A DNA stretch of 6,483 nucleotides from Collinsella aerofaciens (GTDB lineage: Bacteria > Actinomycetota > Coriobacteriia > Coriobacteriales > Coriobacteriaceae), in NCBI GenBank assembly GCA_021639365.1, contig JAJXHK010000055.1, positions 1 to 6,483 on the forward strand, in the 5' to 3' direction. Shown in pieces: positions 1-6,005 of the stretch. How positions within the stretch are numbered: the first letter of the stretch is position 1; every line of letters begins with the position of its first letter. The position numbers and the translations under genes are program-made. The notes beneath the pieces were generated by a model that had not been told where the DNA came from, ran no database searches, and was given only the letters and a program-made list of their open reading frames with translations.

Positions 1-8
1 TGGAGAGA

Positions 9-48
9 ACGCTCCCGCAAACTGCCTCTTGACAACTTATAGGAGCGT
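9..48. repeat. 7-bp inverted repeat around the first promoter
   Basis: ACGCTCC (9-15) is the exact reverse complement of GGAGCGT (42-48), with 26 bases between them. The -35 hexamer of the promoter candidate lies inside this interval, and a T-rich stretch (52-60) follows the right arm. It could be an operator-like dyad or the remnant terminator of a gene left of the window. The long loop argues against an efficient terminator. The role is unknown. Confidence 0.35.
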
Positions 49-57
49 CGGTTTTAT
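29..57 (+). promoter_or_regulatory. Candidate sigma-70 type promoter of the M24 peptidase gene
   Basis: A perfect -35 hexamer TTGACA (29-34) is followed after exactly 17 bases by TTTTAT (52-57), which matches 4 of 6 positions of the -10 consensus. Transcription would start near 64 and give a leader of about 210 bases before the start codon at 276. No better hexamer pair was seen closer to the gene. This is based on sequence match only. Confidence 0.45.
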
Positions 58-63
58 TTTTGC

Positions 64-275
64 CATTTCAGTCATGGTCAGCCAAGTCCGGTCCAGCCCC
101 GTAATCCGCCATACTTTTGAAACCAGCTCATTTGGGACGGGGCTCTTTTGGCTAATTTCGCCTTCCGTCCCAGAAAAATCACGCCAAGGAGAGTCCCAAG
201 ATGCCGGCATAAAAGGAACGTCCCCATCTGCCGGGTATGGGATACCATGGTGGCAGCCTAGCGAAAGGATGTTTC
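64..275 (+). promoter_or_regulatory. Long structured 5' leader of the M24 peptidase gene
   Basis: No gene is seen here; the stretch contains repeats that can form competing hairpins. GGGACGG (134-140) pairs perfectly with CCGTCCC (165-171). The same left arm can instead pair with GTCCCAA (193-199, using TTGGGAC at 132-138) or with CGTCCC (219-224). An imperfect direct repeat GTCCCNANNTGCCGG occurs at 193-207 and 220-234 with a 27-base period. ATGCCGGCAT (201-210) is a perfect palindrome, CCGGCA (204-209) also pairs with TGCCGG (229-234), and GGTAT/ATACC (234-238/242-246) forms a small hairpin close to the ribosome binding site. I do not recognise a known riboswitch or T-box class. A regulatory leader is an inference; it could also be a decayed repeat. 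Confidence 0.35.
264..269 (+). promoter_or_regulatory. Ribosome binding site that fixes the M24 peptidase start
   Basis: AAAGGA lies 6 bases before the ATG at 276. The earlier in-frame ATG at 237 has no Shine-Dalgarno sequence, and it would add 13 residues rich in glycine that do not resemble the family N-terminus. This site decides in favour of 276. Confidence 0.7.
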
Positions 276-1364
276 ATGGCACATGTCGATGACCAGCGTG
301 TGGCACGCGTGCTCGATGCGCTCGAGACTCAGCACCCCGGCGCGCAGCTGCTCGTAAATGACCCGTGGTCGATTTATTACCTGACCGGCTTTTATGCTGA
401 CATGTTCGAGCGTTTTTGCGGCGTGCTGCTCGCGCGCGATGCCGAGCCCGTGATCTTGGTCAACGCGCTGCACCAGCTGCCCGAGTACGACAACGCCCGC
501 GTTGCCTACCACACCGATACCGACATCGTGGCCGACGCCATCGCGCGCGAGGTCGATCCGACCAAGCCGCTCGGCATCGACACCGTCATGCGCTCCGGCT
601 TTTTGATGCCCCTTATGGATCGCCACGCCGCAAGCGAGTTCTTCTTGGGCGACTTTGCCGTCACCGCAGCACGCACGTACAAAGATGCTACCGAGCAGGA
701 GCTCATGCGCGTATCCTCGGCCGCCAACGACGCCGTAATGGCCGACGCAATCAAGCTCGTCCACGAAGGCGTGACGGAGCGCGAGATTGCCGACCAGATG
801 CTCGGCCTCTACCGCAAGCATGACTGCGAGGGCTTTAGCTTCCCGCCCATCGTGAGCTTTGGCGCCAACGCCGGCGACCCGCATCACGAGCCCGACGACA
901 CCGTGCTCAAGCGCGGCGACGTGGTGCTGTTCGATATTGGCGGACGCCATCGCAACTACTGCTCCGACATGACGCGCACGATCTTTTGGGGCGAGCCGGA
1001 CGAAGAGACGGCGCGCATCTACGACATCGTTCGCCGCGCCAACGAGGCCGCCGAGGCACTCATCGCACCGGGTGTGCGCATGTGCGACCTGGACCGTGCT
1101 GCACGCGACGTGATTGAGGACGCTGGCTACGGCAAGTACTTTACCCATCGCCTGGGCCACTCGATCGGCCTGCAGGACCACGAGCCCGGCGACGTCTCGC
1201 TCGTCAACGAACAGGTTATCGAACCGGGCATGACGTTCTCCATCGAGCCGGGCATCTACCTCCCCGGCCGCACCGGCGTCCGCATCGAGGACCTGGCCCT
1301 CGTCACCGACTCCGGCGTCGAGATCCTCAACGCCTATCCCCACGACCCAGTCCGACTAGACTAG
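276..1364 (+). CDS. M24 family metallopeptidase (Xaa-Pro aminopeptidase/dipeptidase-like)
   Basis: This 362-residue protein has the two-domain layout of the creatinase/prolidase group: an N-terminal substrate-positioning domain (about 1-135) and a C-terminal pita-bread catalytic domain (about 140-362). All five expected ligands of the dinuclear metal site are visible: Asp220 (FDIGG), Asp231 (CSDMTRT), His295 (LGHSIG), Glu324 (SIEPGIY) and Glu338 (VRIEDL). Substrate-site histidines are seen in DPHHEP (203-204) and QDHEPG (302). The family cleaves the bond between any N-terminal residue and proline, in the cytoplasm. No signal peptide or membrane segment is present. The length fits short Xaa-Pro peptidases of the PepQ/YqhT type (about 350-370 residues). 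Dipeptidase and aminopeptidase P activity cannot be told apart from sequence alone, so no symbol is given. The gene is monocistronic in this window, converges on folC, and is preceded by its own promoter candidate and long leader. Confidence 0.9.
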   Translation: MAHVDDQRVARVLDALETQHPGAQLLVNDPWSIYYLTGFYADMFERFCGVLLARDAEPVILVNALHQLPEYDNARVAYHTDTDIVADAIAREVDPTKPLGIDTVMRSGFLMPLMDRHAASEFFLGDFAVTAARTYKDATEQELMRVSSAANDAVMADAIKLVHEGVTEREIADQMLGLYRKHDCEGFSFPPIVSFGANAGDPHHEPDDTVLKRGDVVLFDIGGRHRNYCSDMTRTIFWGEPDEETARIYDIVRRANEAAEALIAPGVRMCDLDRAARDVIEDAGYGKYFTHRLGHSIGLQDHEPGDVSLVNEQVIEPGMTFSIEPGIYLPGRTGVRIEDLALVTDSGVEILNAYPHDPVRLD

Positions 1365-1387
1365 CCCGCCCCAATAACCCCTCAATA

Positions 1388-1454
1388 AGTTGCGGTGGAA
1401 TGGTTCCCAGATTGGCCCACAGAGGCATAATCCAGGAACTATTTCACCGCAACT
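1388..1454. repeat. Long hairpin in the convergent gap between the M24 peptidase gene and folC
   Basis: AGTTGCGGTG (1388-1397) and CACCGCAACT (1445-1454) are perfect partners. Pairing continues inward to 1407/1435, giving 20 consecutive pairs in plus-strand RNA with two G-U pairs (1398/1444 and 1402/1440) and a 27-base loop. Outside the stem, CCCC (1378-1381) and GGGG (1460-1463) can also pair. In minus-strand RNA the two G-U positions become A-C mismatches. No U-tract follows on either side, so this is not a textbook terminator. It may still act as a transcript-end stabiliser for the two converging genes, or be a dispersed palindromic repeat. The rest of the 111-base gap shows nothing further. 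Confidence 0.75.
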
Positions 1455-1475
1455 GCCAAGGGGACCGGATAGGCT

Positions 1476-2819
1476 CTAGCGCAACAGGGCGGCCACTTCG
1501 CCGGCTAGGGTTATGGTGCCGGCTGCTACGAAGGGTTCACCCGCGGTTTCGAAGGCGGCGAGGGCCTCGGATACGCTGGGGTATACGCCCGCGAGTTTGT
1601 CGGCGTCCACCAGAGCGGCGAGATCCTCTGCCGGCAGGGCGCGATCGGAATCGGTCTGGGTCACGACCACGCGGGGGAAGGCCGGAACAAGCACGTCAAC
1701 GATGCCCGCCACGTCCTTATCGGCCAGCGCGGCGCACAGCAACGTGGGGCGATTCTCGACGCACGGATCAATCTCGTCGAGCGCGCTCACAAAGTTCTCG
1801 CAGCTCTGAGGATTATGGCAAGCATCGATCAGCTTAAGCGGATCGGTTCCCAGCACATCAAAACGACCCGGCGTGGGGCAACCCATAAGCGAAGCATCGA
1901 GCTTATCGTGATCGAGCTCGCGGCCAAGATACCCCTCGCACAGCATAATCGCGCACGCGGCATTCTGCGGCTGATACGCCGGCTTAACCATGCTCGACGT
2001 ATAGATGGCGCGCGGCGTGGTGCAGCTAAACTCCACCGTATCGCCCACATGCGCCGGAACCTTGGTTGTGGCGTGACTCACCAGGAGCGGCACAACGCCG
2101 CACTCGCGACAACGCGTATCCATCACGCGCTGAACACTCGCCTCATGCGTACCCTCGCCCAAAACAACCAGGCGCCCGGGCTTGATAACCGCAGCCTTCT
2201 CCCCCGCAATGGCCTCGAGCGTATCGCCCAAAATACGAGTGTGATCAAGCCCAATGCCCGTTATGGCAACAGCGACAGGATCAGTCGCACTCGTAGCATC
2301 CCAACGCCCGCCCATGCCAACTTCGAGCACGGCAACGTCAACGCCAGCCTCGGCAAACACCACGAGCGCAGCAGCCGTGAGCAGGTCAAACGGCGTAATG
2401 GTATACGCGCGCTCCTCCGCCGCAACACGGCGCTCGTTCACACGACGCCCCGCCTCAACGGCAGCAGAAACACCGCGGGCAAACGCCTCATCGCTCACAA
2501 CGCGCCCATCAACCTCCATGCGCTCGGGATAGCGCACAAGCTGCGGAGACGTATACAGCGCCGTCTTAAGTCCCTCGCCACGCAAGATAGCAGCCGAGAA
2601 ACGCGTCGTAGAAGTCTTGCCATTGGTACCAGCAATCTGAATGCAGTCAAAATACTCGTCGGGACGCCCCAGCTCATCGAGCATATCGACAACCGTCTCC
2701 AACAACGGCCCAGCATCCCCAGAAATCCGCCCCGTATCAGCAGCCAACCCAACAGCCTCACCAAACGAAAGCAAATCAAACGAGAACGGAACGACATACG
2801 ATCCAGAACGCTTAGCCAT
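1476..2819 (-). CDS. folC: FolC: bifunctional folylpolyglutamate synthase / dihydrofolate synthase
   Basis: FolC is a cytoplasmic Mur-ligase-family enzyme that joins glutamate to dihydropteroate and/or to folates, using ATP. The 447-residue protein shows the P-loop AGTNGKTST (63-71), TSPQLVRYPERM (90-101), ITPFDLLTAAA (141-151), LEVGMGGRWDAT (165-176) and the GIGLDHTRILGDT...GEKAAVIKPG block (188-215), whose Lys208 lies where the family carries its carbamylated lysine. The C-terminal domain has PGRFDVL (317-323), DACHNP (332-337, usually DGAHNP) and ALADKD (364-369). SPQL in place of the common SPHL and Cys334 in place of alanine are mild deviations. Length is normal. The ATG at 2819 is chosen because GGGGGA precedes it by 9 bases; the upstream ATG codons near 2858 lie inside the terminator hairpin. 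The gene follows valS on the same strand, a linkage common in Actinomycetota, but a terminator separates the two. Whether it has one or both activities cannot be decided from sequence. Confidence 0.92.
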   Translation of the reverse strand: MAKRSGSYVVPFSFDLLSFGEAVGLAADTGRISGDAGPLLETVVDMLDELGRPDEYFDCIQIAGTNGKTSTTRFSAAILRGEGLKTALYTSPQLVRYPERMEVDGRVVSDEAFARGVSAAVEAGRRVNERRVAAEERAYTITPFDLLTAAALVVFAEAGVDVAVLEVGMGGRWDATSATDPVAVAITGIGLDHTRILGDTLEAIAGEKAAVIKPGRLVVLGEGTHEASVQRVMDTRCRECGVVPLLVSHATTKVPAHVGDTVEFSCTTPRAIYTSSMVKPAYQPQNAACAIMLCEGYLGRELDHDKLDASLMGCPTPGRFDVLGTDPLKLIDACHNPQSCENFVSALDEIDPCVENRPTLLCAALADKDVAGIVDVLVPAFPRVVVTQTDSDRALPAEDLAALVDADKLAGVYPSVSEALAAFETAGEPFVAAGTITLAGEVAALLR

Positions 2820-2828
2820 AACCCAAAG

Positions 2829-2834
2829 TCCCCC
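2829..2834 (-). promoter_or_regulatory. Ribosome binding site of folC
   Basis: On the minus strand GGGGGA lies 9 bases before the ATG at 2819. It sits only 7 bases after the U-tract of the terminator at 2842-2874, so translation initiation and termination signals are nearly adjacent. It supports 2819 over the in-frame ATG codons at 2858 and 2855. Confidence 0.6.
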
Positions 2835-2841
2835 ATAACAG

Positions 2842-2874
2842 AAAAAGAGGCCCATCAAAAAGAATGAGCCCCTC
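2842..2874 (-). terminator. Intrinsic terminator between valS and folC
   Basis: In minus-strand RNA, GAGG (2874-2871) pairs with CCTC (2850-2847). After a two-base bulge, CTCAU (2868-2864) pairs with AUGGG (2855-2851) with one G-U. The loop is 8 bases, and five U residues (2846-2842) follow directly. This is a classic Rho-independent layout with a modest stem. It would end valS transcripts, or transcripts started in the gap, just before the folC ribosome binding site. It may therefore be leaky or act as an attenuator. Confidence 0.65.
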
Positions 2875-2916
2875 GCGTTGACAATATCAGCCTTTACCCG
2901 ATTGCAGCACGATCAA

Positions 2917-2934
2917 GGCCACAACCCAGTGGCC
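2917..2934. repeat. Small 6-bp hairpin in the valS-folC gap
   Basis: GGCCAC (2917-2922) and GTGGCC (2929-2934) are perfect complements with a 6-base loop. Nearby, CCAGTT (2943-2948) pairs with AACTGG (2968-2973). No U-tract follows on the minus strand. Apart from this and the TTGACAATATCA motif at 2878-2889, I see nothing else between 2875 and 2975; no convincing folC promoter was found. Confidence 0.4.
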
Positions 2935-2975
2935 CTAACTAACCAGTTGCAAACAACCACGTAAACGAACTGGGA

Positions 2976-3084
2976 GCGGCCCGATGCTTTGCTCGCCGCA
3001 AGTTCCGCACGCAAAGGACAGCACTTAATGTGCTGTCCGTCTTGCGCAGGACTGTCCGCAGCGGAGAGCAAAGCATCGGGACGC
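2976..3084 (+). repeat. Palindromic intergenic element, copy A (downstream of valS)
   Basis: The outer arms 2976-2999 and 3061-3084 pair at 22 of 24 positions, including a perfect 15-bp run CCCGATGCTTTGCTC (2980-2994) with 3066-3080. Inside is a 61-base core with an apical hairpin, GGACAGCAC (3016-3024) and GTGCTGTCC (3030-3038) around a TTAAT loop, and a mid stem CGCAA/TTGCG (3010-3014/3042-3046). The core aligns without gaps over most of its length with the reverse complement of the element at 5817-5929, sharing TTCCGCACG, GCACTWAATGTGCT and CAGGAC at the same spacing. The strand given is the one that reads TTCCGCACG. It starts 16 bases past the valS stop codon and lacks a U-tract. It could be a dispersed mobile palindrome or a structured RNA; no protein is encoded. 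Confidence 0.8.
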
Positions 3085-3099
3085 GCCCCCAAGTTAGAC

Positions 3100-5796
3100 C
3101 TACGAGAAGTCAGCAACCTGCGAGGTCAACGCCGCCAGGATCTCCTTGAGCTCAGCTGCACGGTCCCTCTTCTTCTGGACCACCGCAGGCGCGGCCTTAG
3201 CCACAAAGCCCTCATTAGCCAGCGTCTTCTCGCAGCCGGCGAGCTCCTTCTGCGCCGCGGCGATCTCCTTCTCCAGGCGCGCCTTCTCGGCCGAAAGGTC
3301 AACCTTGCCCTCGAGCACCACAAAGACCTCGACGCCGCTATCGACCACGGCAATGCTCGCAGCCGGCTTCTCGACGTCCACACCCATGACCAGCGAAGCA
3401 GTATTGGCCAGCGGCTCAATCGTGGAGCGCAGGCTCTCGAGCTTCTCGATGTCCTCGGCACTGGCGCGCACGACCACGTCGAGCTCGGCCTTGGGGCTCA
3501 AGCGATAACGGGAACGCGTGGCGCGGGCGGCAGACACAACGGTACGGCACAGCTCGAACGCGCGCTCGGCGGGCTCGTCGACATACTTGGCGTAGTCGGC
3601 GGGCTCGGGCCACTTGGCGATCATCAGGGCCTCGGCGCGGTCCACGTTGCCCTCGGCGTCCAGGTCGAGCACGCTCGCCGGCATGTTGTCCCAGATCTCC
3701 TCGGTGACGAACGGCATCAGCGGGTGCATCAGGCGAATGGAGGTGTCGAGCACAAAGATCAGGTTGCGCTGAGCCTGCAGACGGCCCTCGCCCTTCAGAC
3801 GGGCCTTGGTGACCTCGACGTACCAGTCGCAGACCTCGTTCCAGAAGAACTGCTGCACGCCGCGGGCCATGTCGCCAAAGGTGTAGTTCTCAATGCCCTC
3901 GGTGACCATCTTCACGGCCTTGGCCAGGCGGCTGAACATCCAGGCGTCGGCCGGCGTTTCCACGACGGGCTCGCCGGGCGTGTATCCCTCCATGTTCATA
4001 AGCAGGAAGCGGCTGGCGTTCCAGATCTTGGTCACAAAGCTCTTGGCCTGATCGGTACGCGGGCTGTCGATGAGCTTCTTGGTCTTCTTATCGATGTTCG
4101 CGTCGAACTTGACGTCCTGGTTGTTAGTGCACAGCGTAAGCAGGTTGTAGCGCATGGCGTCGGCACCGTACATGTCGATAAGGTCCATGGGGTCAACGCC
4201 GTTGCCCTTGGACTTGGACATGCGGCTGCCGTCCTTGGCCAGGATCGTCGGGTAGATGACGACGTCCTTAAACGGCACCTCGTCCAGGAAGTACAGCGAG
4301 CTCATGACCATGCGGGCGACCCACAGCGCGATGATGTCGCGCGCCGTGACGAGCGCCGTCGTGGGGTGATGGCCCTCGAGCAGCTCCGGCTTTTGCGGCC
4401 AACCCTGCGTGGCGAAGGTCCACAGCTGCGAGCTAAACCACGTGTCCAGCACGTTCTCGTCCTGATGGATGTGATGGCCGCCGCACTTGGGGCACACGTC
4501 GGTGTCCTCGGTAAGGGCGTCCTCCCAGCCGCAGTCCTCGCAGTAGAACACGGGGATGCGGTGGCCCCACCACAGCTGGCGGCTGATGCACCAGTCCTTG
4601 AGGTTCTCCATCCAGGTGGTGTAGGTCTGCGTCCAGCGCGTGGGATGGAAGGTGACCTTGCCGGAGTTGACGGCGTCGAGCGCCGGGCCCTTGAGCTTGT
4701 CGACGGCAACGAACCACTGCTCGGATAGCCACGGCTCCAGGGCGGAGTCGCAACGGTAGCAGTGCATGACGGAGTGATCGTGCTCCTCGACGTGGTCGAG
4801 CAGGTCGTGCTCCTCGAACCACTTGATGACGGCCTCGCGGCACTCGTCACGCGTCATGCCGGTGAACTCGCCGTAGCCCTCGACGACCACCGCGTGCTCG
4901 TCAAAGATGTTGATCTGCGGCAGGTCGTGGGCCTGACCCATGGCGTAGTCGTTGGGGTCGTGGGCCGGCGTGACCTTAACAAAGCCAGAGCCGAAGTTGG
5001 CATCGACGTGGTAGTCGGAGAAGATGGGGATCTCGCGGTTGACGATCGGCAGCATGACGGTCTTGCCCACGAAGGCGGCCTTTTCGGGGTCCTTCGGGGA
5101 GACGGCAACGCCCGTGTCGCCGAGCATGGTCTCGGGGCGCGTGGTGGCGACGACGATGTAGTCCTGGCCGTTGACCGGCTCGGTCAGCGGGTAGCGCAGG
5201 TGCCACAGGTGGCCCTTCTCGTCCTTGTACTCGGCCTCGTCATCCGAGATGGCGGTGGTGCAGTTGGGACACCAGTTGACGATGCGCTTACCGCGGTAGA
5301 TCAGGCCGTCGTGATACCAGTCGCAGAAAACCTTGCGCACGGCTTGGGCGTAGTCCTCGTCCATGGTGAAGCGCTCGTTATCGAAGTCGACGGAGCAACC
5401 CATGCGCTTGATCTGCTCGACGATGATGCCGCCGTACTCGTGGGTCCAGTCCCAGCAGGCATCGACAAACTTGTCGCGGCCGATCTCCAGGCGGCTGATG
5501 CCCTCGCTCTTGAGTTTCTTGTCGACCTTGGTCTGCGTGGCGATACCGGCGTGGTCGGTGCCGAGCACCCAGCGCGTGGACTTGCCGCGCATGCGGGCCA
5601 TACGGATGATGGCGTCCTGGATGGAGTCGTCGGTGGCGTGGCCCATATGGAGCTTGCCGGTAACGTTGGGAGGCGGAATGGTGACGGTGCAGTCGCCCAC
5701 GCCCTCGCGGCGCTTGTAGTAGCCGCCGTCGAGCCACTTCTGCAGGATCGCCGGCTCGTTGGTCGACGGATCGTAGTTCTTGGGCATTTCTTCCAT
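3100..5796 (-). CDS. valS: Valyl-tRNA synthetase (ValRS)
   Basis: This class Ia synthetase activates valine with ATP and charges tRNA-Val in the cytoplasm. The 898-residue protein has the full family layout. The HIGH signature appears as HMGH (50-53) after PPPNVTGKL. The CP1 editing domain, which hydrolyses mischarged Thr-tRNA, includes TTRPETMLGDT (218-228) and VKVTPAHDPNDY (273-284). Cys pairs CPNC (176-179), CYRC (346-349), CEDC (419-422) and CPKC (435-438) fit zinc-binding knuckles. LVTARDIIALWVARM (482-496) precedes the KMSKS loop, here RMSKS (525-529). An anticodon-binding domain follows (about 580-750), with a C-terminal tRNA-binding coiled coil (about 830-895). Length is typical. The ATG at 5796 is favoured over one three codons later (5787) because AGGGAG lies 6 bases upstream of it. 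It lies between clpX and folC on the same strand, with copies of one palindromic element at both ends. No T-box leader is visible. Confidence 0.97.
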   Translation of the reverse strand: MEEMPKNYDPSTNEPAILQKWLDGGYYKRREGVGDCTVTIPPPNVTGKLHMGHATDDSIQDAIIRMARMRGKSTRWVLGTDHAGIATQTKVDKKLKSEGISRLEIGRDKFVDACWDWTHEYGGIIVEQIKRMGCSVDFDNERFTMDEDYAQAVRKVFCDWYHDGLIYRGKRIVNWCPNCTTAISDDEAEYKDEKGHLWHLRYPLTEPVNGQDYIVVATTRPETMLGDTGVAVSPKDPEKAAFVGKTVMLPIVNREIPIFSDYHVDANFGSGFVKVTPAHDPNDYAMGQAHDLPQINIFDEHAVVVEGYGEFTGMTRDECREAVIKWFEEHDLLDHVEEHDHSVMHCYRCDSALEPWLSEQWFVAVDKLKGPALDAVNSGKVTFHPTRWTQTYTTWMENLKDWCISRQLWWGHRIPVFYCEDCGWEDALTEDTDVCPKCGGHHIHQDENVLDTWFSSQLWTFATQGWPQKPELLEGHHPTTALVTARDIIALWVARMVMSSLYFLDEVPFKDVVIYPTILAKDGSRMSKSKGNGVDPMDLIDMYGADAMRYNLLTLCTNNQDVKFDANIDKKTKKLIDSPRTDQAKSFVTKIWNASRFLLMNMEGYTPGEPVVETPADAWMFSRLAKAVKMVTEGIENYTFGDMARGVQQFFWNEVCDWYVEVTKARLKGEGRLQAQRNLIFVLDTSIRLMHPLMPFVTEEIWDNMPASVLDLDAEGNVDRAEALMIAKWPEPADYAKYVDEPAERAFELCRTVVSAARATRSRYRLSPKAELDVVVRASAEDIEKLESLRSTIEPLANTASLVMGVDVEKPAASIAVVDSGVEVFVVLEGKVDLSAEKARLEKEIAAAQKELAGCEKTLANEGFVAKAAPAVVQKKRDRAAELKEILAALTSQVADFS

Positions 5797-5802
5797 ATAT
5801 CT

Positions 5803-5808
5803 CTCCCT
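5803..5808 (-). promoter_or_regulatory. Ribosome binding site of valS
   Basis: On the minus strand AGGGAG lies 6 bases before the ATG at 5796. It is only 8 bases from the edge of the palindromic element at 5817-5929, so folding of that element in the mRNA leader could influence ribosome access. The start at 5787 would have no well-spaced site. Confidence 0.6.
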
Positions 5809-5816
5809 GTCCCGCC

Positions 5817-5929
5817 GGCGTGTCCGCCTGCTTGGTTTTCGCTCGGTCAGGTCCTGGCTCGCACGAAGAGCACATTTAGTGCTCTTCGGCTCGTGCGGAA
5901 TCTACGAAAACCAAGCAGGCGGACACGCC
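5817..5929 (-). repeat. Palindromic intergenic element, copy B (valS leader)
   Basis: The outer arms 5817-5841 and 5905-5929 are perfect reverse complements over 25 bp. The 63-base core holds an apical hairpin, CGAAGAGCAC (5864-5873) with GTGCTCTTCG (5879-5888) around an ATTTA loop. Read on the minus strand, the core matches copy A at 2976-3084: TTCCGCACG, then 9 bases, GCACTAAATGTGCT, 12 bases, CAGGAC. The outer arms share almost nothing with those of copy A. It ends 20 bases before the valS start codon, so it would form part of the valS leader RNA if transcription begins upstream of it. It could be a cis-regulatory structure, a small RNA or a dispersed palindromic repeat. Confidence 0.8.
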
Positions 5930-5977
5930 TTAGGTATCGATTACTTCAGTCTGAAGGTACTAACTTGACAATCTCAC

Positions 5978-6005
5978 AGAATAGCACAGGCATACCTGCC
6001 GAAAA
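5978..6005 (-). promoter_or_regulatory. Weak candidate promoter for valS
   Basis: On the minus strand TATTCT (5983-5978) matches 4 of 6 positions of the -10 consensus and is preceded by TGC, giving an extended -10. The -35 region, TTTTCG at 16-base spacing, is poor. An alternative is TTGTCA (5971-5966, 5 of 6) with TGAAGT (5948-5943, 3 of 6) at 17 bases. Either would place the palindromic element at 5817-5929 in the valS leader. Neither is convincing alone. Confidence 0.3.

Noticed and set aside
237..275. Longer M24 peptidase starting at the ATG at 237
   Set aside because: No Shine-Dalgarno sequence precedes 237, while AAAGGA is ideally placed before 276. The extra 13 residues do not look like the family.
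29..292. 87-codon plus-strand frame with a TTG start upstream of the M24 gene
   Set aside because: Its start coincides with the -35 hexamer, it has no ribosome binding site, it overlaps the M24 start, and its content does not resemble a protein family.
258..1343. 361-codon minus-strand frame opposite the M24 peptidase
   Set aside because: It is a shadow of a gene with all catalytic residues intact, with repetitive Val/Ala/Gly/His composition and no usable ribosome binding site or motif.
2820..2858. Longer FolC starting at the ATG at 2858
   Set aside because: That start lies within the terminator hairpin loop and lacks a ribosome binding site; GGGGGA supports 2819.
3182..3272. Possible truncation or fusion at the valS C-terminus
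   Set aside because: The Ala/Glu/Lys-rich C-terminal segment is the normal ValRS tRNA-binding coiled coil, and the total length is typical.
2989..4728. 579-codon open frame on the plus strand, opposite valS
   Set aside because: It lies antisense to the well-supported valS. Its translation is dominated by Leu, Gly, Val, His, Ala and Arg runs, as expected from the complement of a gene with G/C-rich third positions. No domain is recognisable.
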